A stretch of DNA of 7,404 nt from Chloroflexota bacterium (GTDB lineage Bacteria; Chloroflexota; Chloroflexia; Thermomicrobiales; UBA6265). How positions within the stretch are numbered: the first letter of the stretch is position 1; the number at the start of each line of letters is the position of its first letter. Location: contig JAFAEX010000181.1 of assembly GCA_023423795.1 (NCBI GenBank), forward strand, positions 1-7,404, read 5' to 3'. The notes under the pieces are model-generated. The model was not told the DNA's origin and did no database searches. It worked only from the letters and a program-made list of their open reading frames with translations. A program made the translations under genes and the position numbers. Positions 5,183 through 7,404 of the stretch are shown here, in pieces.

Positions 5183-6004
5183 TCACGGCTTGCGTTCGGG
5201 GCGGCCGTCCCGGCGGTAGCGCCGCCACCCTTCGCGCACGAGGCGGCCGACGACGACGATCGCCGCCGAGAAGGCCGGCCAGAACTCGACGACCGCCGCG
5301 CGCCGCTGGGTGCACCAGGCCGGCTTCTTGTGGGCGTTGGTCCGGGCGTGGGTGCGCTCGACCACCCACCGCCCGGTGGCCGCGATCGGGGCGGGCTTGC
5401 CCTTGGGCGAGATCGCCCCGACCATCCCGTGGCGCGCCAGCCGGTCCGGCGTGCCGGGGTAGTCGTCGCCGCGGTCCGGGTGGACGGTGGGCGGGTCGGG
5501 GAAGGGCGCGAACCGGCCAAGCGTCTCCAGGGTCGGCTCGAGCAGCGGGGAGTCGTGGCGGCCGGCCGGGGCGACCACGAAGCCGAGCGGCAGGCCGTGG
5601 CCGCCGACGACGGCGGAGCGCTTGCGGCCCCGGTCCGCGGGGCTGCGGCCGGCCGGCTCGCCGCCGCACGGCGCCTTGGTGACGCGGCCGTCGACGGCCA
5701 GCTCCGCCAGGTCCAGCCCGATCATGCGGTCGTCGGCCGCGAGCGCCGCCTCGAACAGGGCCGCCATCACGCCGGCCGCGATCCACCCGTCCCGCCGCCG
5801 CCGGGTGGTGGCGGAGACCGTCGCGTCGGCGATGCGGCGGTAGGCGCAGCCGAAGACGAGCACCCGGACGAGCTTGTCGAAGACGACGCGGTCCGGCACC
5901 CGCGGCCGGTGGCAGCCGAGCGGGTGGGTCTCCGCGCGCGCCGGCAGCAGGGCGGCGAACCGGTCCCAGAGGGGCTCGAGGATCGATGATGGGACGGCGG
6001 GCAC
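5183..6004 (-). CDS. IS5-family-like DDE transposase
   Basis: A 273-residue transposase. It opens PAVPSSILEPLW, has the helix-turn-helix-like N-terminal region with HPLGCHRPRVPDRVVFDKLV (27-46) and FGCAYRRIADATVSATT (51-67), and a DDE core with candidate catalytic residues D105 (AVDGRVTK), D177 (HPDRGDDY) and E216 (WVVERTHAR). RKRSAVV followed by GLPLGFVVAPAGRHDSPL (137-154) and the ending FWPAFSAAIVVVGRLVRE (241-258) are typical of IS5 relatives in GC-rich bacteria. I choose GTG at 6004 because AGAGGAG lies six bases upstream and the protein then begins at the family's usual N-terminus; a 26-residue upstream extension to an ATG at 6082 looks unrelated. The gene is uninterrupted and may be active. 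Confidence 0.88.
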   Translation of the reverse strand: MPAVPSSILEPLWDRFAALLPARAETHPLGCHRPRVPDRVVFDKLVRVLVFGCAYRRIADATVSATTRRRRDGWIAAGVMAALFEAALAADDRMIGLDLAELAVDGRVTKAPCGGEPAGRSPADRGRKRSAVVGGHGLPLGFVVAPAGRHDSPLLEPTLETLGRFAPFPDPPTVHPDRGDDYPGTPDRLARHGMVGAISPKGKPAPIAATGRWVVERTHARTNAHKKPAWCTQRRAAVVEFWPAFSAAIVVVGRLVREGWRRYRRDGRPERKP

Positions 6005-6087
6005 GGGGCGCTCCTCTCGCGGAAAGACTCGAGACCTTCCCGCAAGATGGCGCGTTCCGTGCCCGCGTTCCCCCCCGCGCATCGCCG

Positions 6088-6108
6088 CCTATCGGCGCAA
6101 GCTCTTAG
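6088..6108 (-). repeat. Right terminal inverted repeat of the IS
   Basis: Read on the minus strand: CTAAGAGCTTGCGCC then GATAGG. It overlaps the 3' end of the neighbouring membrane-protein gene, supplying that gene's stop codon TAG (6091-6089). Confidence 0.85.
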
Positions 6109-7114
6109 ATCGGCGTCGCGTCCAGTGAAGTTCGCTCCCGTGGTGGAGGTGTCGTCCTACCCGGATCACGACGCCGAGCAGCAGCACGAGGATCACGAGG
6201 GTCAGTACGAGATCAACCGCGGTCACCACCGGCACCGGCTGCGGCACGATGATCGACCGTACGCCCCAGATGCCGAGGATCAGCCCGCCCACGCCGATCA
6301 GCAGGTCCCCGACCGTGCGCGTGAGCAGCGCGAGGACGCCCGAGACGGTGATCAGGAGCATGAGGATCACCGCAAGCACCTTCAGGTAGTCCGGCCGCGT
6401 GAACGCAAGGGCTTGCACCGTCACGAACGCCGCCGAATCGGCAGGCGCCCGGACGCTGTCGGGGTCGATCGTGATCGGTGCGGCCATCTGGAACGCGCCG
6501 GACTGGTTCTGGATGGTGATGACCGCGCGCCGTTCGACGTCGGATGCAGTCACTGGCACGAGCGTTCCGTCTGCGCCGACATCTCCGCCAGACAGGCCGA
6601 GCCACAGGGCCCACGTCTCGAACGGGTAGAGGCTCGGTTGGCCGCGGATCGGCAGTGTGAGCGTCTCGGTGTAGAGCAGGTCGTCGGGGTTCAGCGTCAA
6701 CGTGGCCGATGGCGGCAAGCCCTGGCGCACGTCGGCGTCGTCGGCGAGCGAGAACAGCGTCACCCGCGAGGTCGGGCACGCGACGGGGCACACCCGGTTG
6801 CCGGAAATCCCCAGGGTGACGGACCCGGCCCCCTCGTCGATGCCGAGGACGGCGATGTTGAAGAAGCTCTCGTGACCAGCGGTCCGCTCGGCGTCGGCCG
6901 GCGTAACCATCCGCCCGGTGAGCAGGTCGTACCGCGCCGTGCGCTCTCGGCCGAACAACTGCGCGCCCATGCTGCGGGCGGCGAACGGCAGCGCCGCGAC
7001 CACCGCGAGGACCAGAACCACCGTCGTCAGCAAACCGGCGCGGTGCCACCGCCGCCTCGCGGACGACGAGGCCAAGGATTCTCCCTGGGGATCAGGACCC
7101 ACGTCGGTCATCAT
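6089..7114 (-). CDS. Membrane protein, probably DUF4436 family, 3' end altered by the IS
   Basis: The 341-residue protein has one N-terminal membrane segment (about 27-46), an extracytoplasmic region of some 195 residues with a CPVAC pair (C109, C113), and three C-terminal segments (about 244-265, 269-287, 298-318). The GIWGVRSIIVP stretch (281-291) and the following TAVDL (298-302) resemble DUF4436 proteins, a family without known function; this family call is from pattern memory. Residues from 336 on (S-K-S-L-R-R) and the stop codon lie within the IS terminal repeat, so the native C-terminus has been replaced, by an unknown but probably short amount because the membrane core is complete. 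Two adjacent ATGs (7114, 7111) follow AGAGG at 7124-7120. It starts 42 bases after the formylglycine-generating enzyme stop on the same strand, so the two may be cotranscribed. Confidence 0.7.
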   Translation of the reverse strand: MMTDVGPDPQGESLASSSARRRWHRAGLLTTVVLVLAVVAALPFAARSMGAQLFGRERTARYDLLTGRMVTPADAERTAGHESFFNIAVLGIDEGAGSVTLGISGNRVCPVACPTSRVTLFSLADDADVRQGLPPSATLTLNPDDLLYTETLTLPIRGQPSLYPFETWALWLGLSGGDVGADGTLVPVTASDVERRAVITIQNQSGAFQMAAPITIDPDSVRAPADSAAFVTVQALAFTRPDYLKVLAVILMLLITVSGVLALLTRTVGDLLIGVGGLILGIWGVRSIIVPQPVPVVTAVDLVLTLVILVLLLGVVIRVGRHLHHGSELHWTRRRSKSLRR

Positions 7115-7156
7115 CGATGCCTCTGCGGCGCGCCGGCCGGGTAGCAGATCGCAGGC

Positions 7157-7404
7157 TCACCCGCCCGGGCGGATCACGCAGCGGAACGTGAGGTGGTTCG
7201 TCCCGGTATCGACCGGGTGGTGCATCCGCGCCGCCGGCCGGTAGCGGCGGCAGTAGTTCTCGGCGCAGGCCCACGAGCCGCCCTTCAGCACCTTGCGCGG
7301 GATGCCCGCCCCGTCCGCGTTCGGGTCCACGCTGCCGGCCTCGTCGCCGCCGCGCGGGTTCGCCGGCGCGCCGCAGCACGGGGAGCCGACGTCGTGGGCG
7401 TCGG
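7157..7404 (-). CDS. Formylglycine-generating enzyme (SUMF1 family), C-terminal part
   Basis: The last 81 residues of a gene whose 5' part lies beyond the window edge; the frame has no Met start here and ends with TGA at 7159-7157. It reads CCGAPANPRGG, then IPRKVLKGGSWACAENYCRR (34-53), RPAARMHHPVDTG (55-67) and LTFRCVIRP (71-79), the ending of sulfatase-modifying-factor/FGE proteins. C46 and C51 form the C-x4-C pair that, in characterised FGEs, binds copper(I) and oxidises a sulfatase active-site cysteine to formylglycine. Many SUMF1-fold homologues lack these cysteines; this one keeps them, so a real sulfatase-maturation role is likely. A sulfatase gene might be expected upstream, outside the window. 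Acting place is probably the cytoplasm, as no export signal can be seen in this fragment. Confidence 0.9.
   Translation of the reverse strand, partial: DAHDVGSPCCGAPANPRGGDEAGSVDPNADGAGIPRKVLKGGSWACAENYCRRYRPAARMHHPVDTGTNHLTFRCVIRPGG

Larger units (their letters stand above)
5155..6108 (-). mobile_element. IS5-family-like insertion sequence, 954 bp, complete
   Basis: The element is bounded by inverted repeats (5155-5175 and 6088-6108, 20 of 21 matching) and has one transposase gene filling most of it, with the gene ending eight bases inside the left repeat. The outermost CTAA/TTAG may be part of the repeat or target DNA: if the element begins at GAGCTTG, as IS5 relatives often begin with GAG, the flanks would be TAA on the left and TTA on the right, which are not identical copies. 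A near-match GATCGAC (5148-5154) and GATCGGC (6108-6114) exists but is offset by one base. So no clean target duplication is visible. The flanking genes also differ, which suggests rearrangement after insertion. Confidence 0.85.

Noticed and set aside
6005..6082. Transposase start at ATG 6082
   Set aside because: GTG at 6004 has AGAGGAG at ideal spacing and gives the usual IS5-type N-terminus; the extra 26 residues do not look like protein of this family.
6047..7144. Plus-strand 365-codon frame opposite the DUF4436-like gene
   Set aside because: Composition rich in Arg, His, Asp and Gln with no membrane segments or motifs; the minus strand has four clear membrane segments.

Overview
This is a clearly high-GC bacterial window that I read as chromosomal DNA of a Chloroflexota-like organism, perhaps near Thermomicrobia/Sphaerobacter. 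The grounds are an archaeal-type aspartate-semialdehyde dehydrogenase in a bacterial setting, short tandem/inverted intergenic repeats, an IS5-type transposase and serine-recombinase tail of the kind common in that group, and a TTGnnn-N17-TAnnnT promoter that seems to start at an ATG. The phylum is an inference; the gene calls do not depend on it.

Layout: 1-80 is a nearly perfect palindromic repeat. 261-1235 (+) encodes an exported ferritin-like protein with a second conserved C-terminal domain. It converges at 1236-1313 on a heptamer repeat/hairpin with an aspartate-pathway transcription unit on the minus strand: promoter 4312-4284, a 35-residue leader peptide 4277-4170, terminator 4140-4110, lysC (aspartokinase, start 4018) and asd (start 2384). 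Divergent from the promoter lies a small FmdB-type zinc-ribbon gene (4465-4716, +). From about 4717 the window becomes a rearranged accessory zone: the C-terminal remnant of a large serine recombinase (minus), a complete IS5-like insertion sequence (5155-6108), a membrane protein that looks like DUF4436 (minus) whose last residues and stop codon lie inside the IS end, and at the right edge the C-terminus of a formylglycine-generating enzyme (minus).

The most interesting item is not an ordinary ORF. The leader upstream of lysC encodes a Thr/Ile-rich peptide (ISITEITKIT core) and can form three mutually exclusive pairings: a 7-bp 1:2 stem, a 14-bp 2:3 antiterminator, and a 3:4 terminator followed by T5. 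This is the full architecture of a ribosome-mediated attenuator like that of the enterobacterial thr operon, placed on lysC-asd in an apparently unrelated bacterium. The promoter geometry predicts that the leader peptide is translated from a leaderless transcript.

LysC phosphorylates aspartate and Asd reduces the product to aspartate semialdehyde, the branch point to lysine/diaminopimelate, threonine, isoleucine and methionine, so Thr/Ile-dependent attenuation would set flux into the whole family. The IS region tells a separate story: its two flanks are different genes, which points to a deletion or recombination event rather than a simple insertion.
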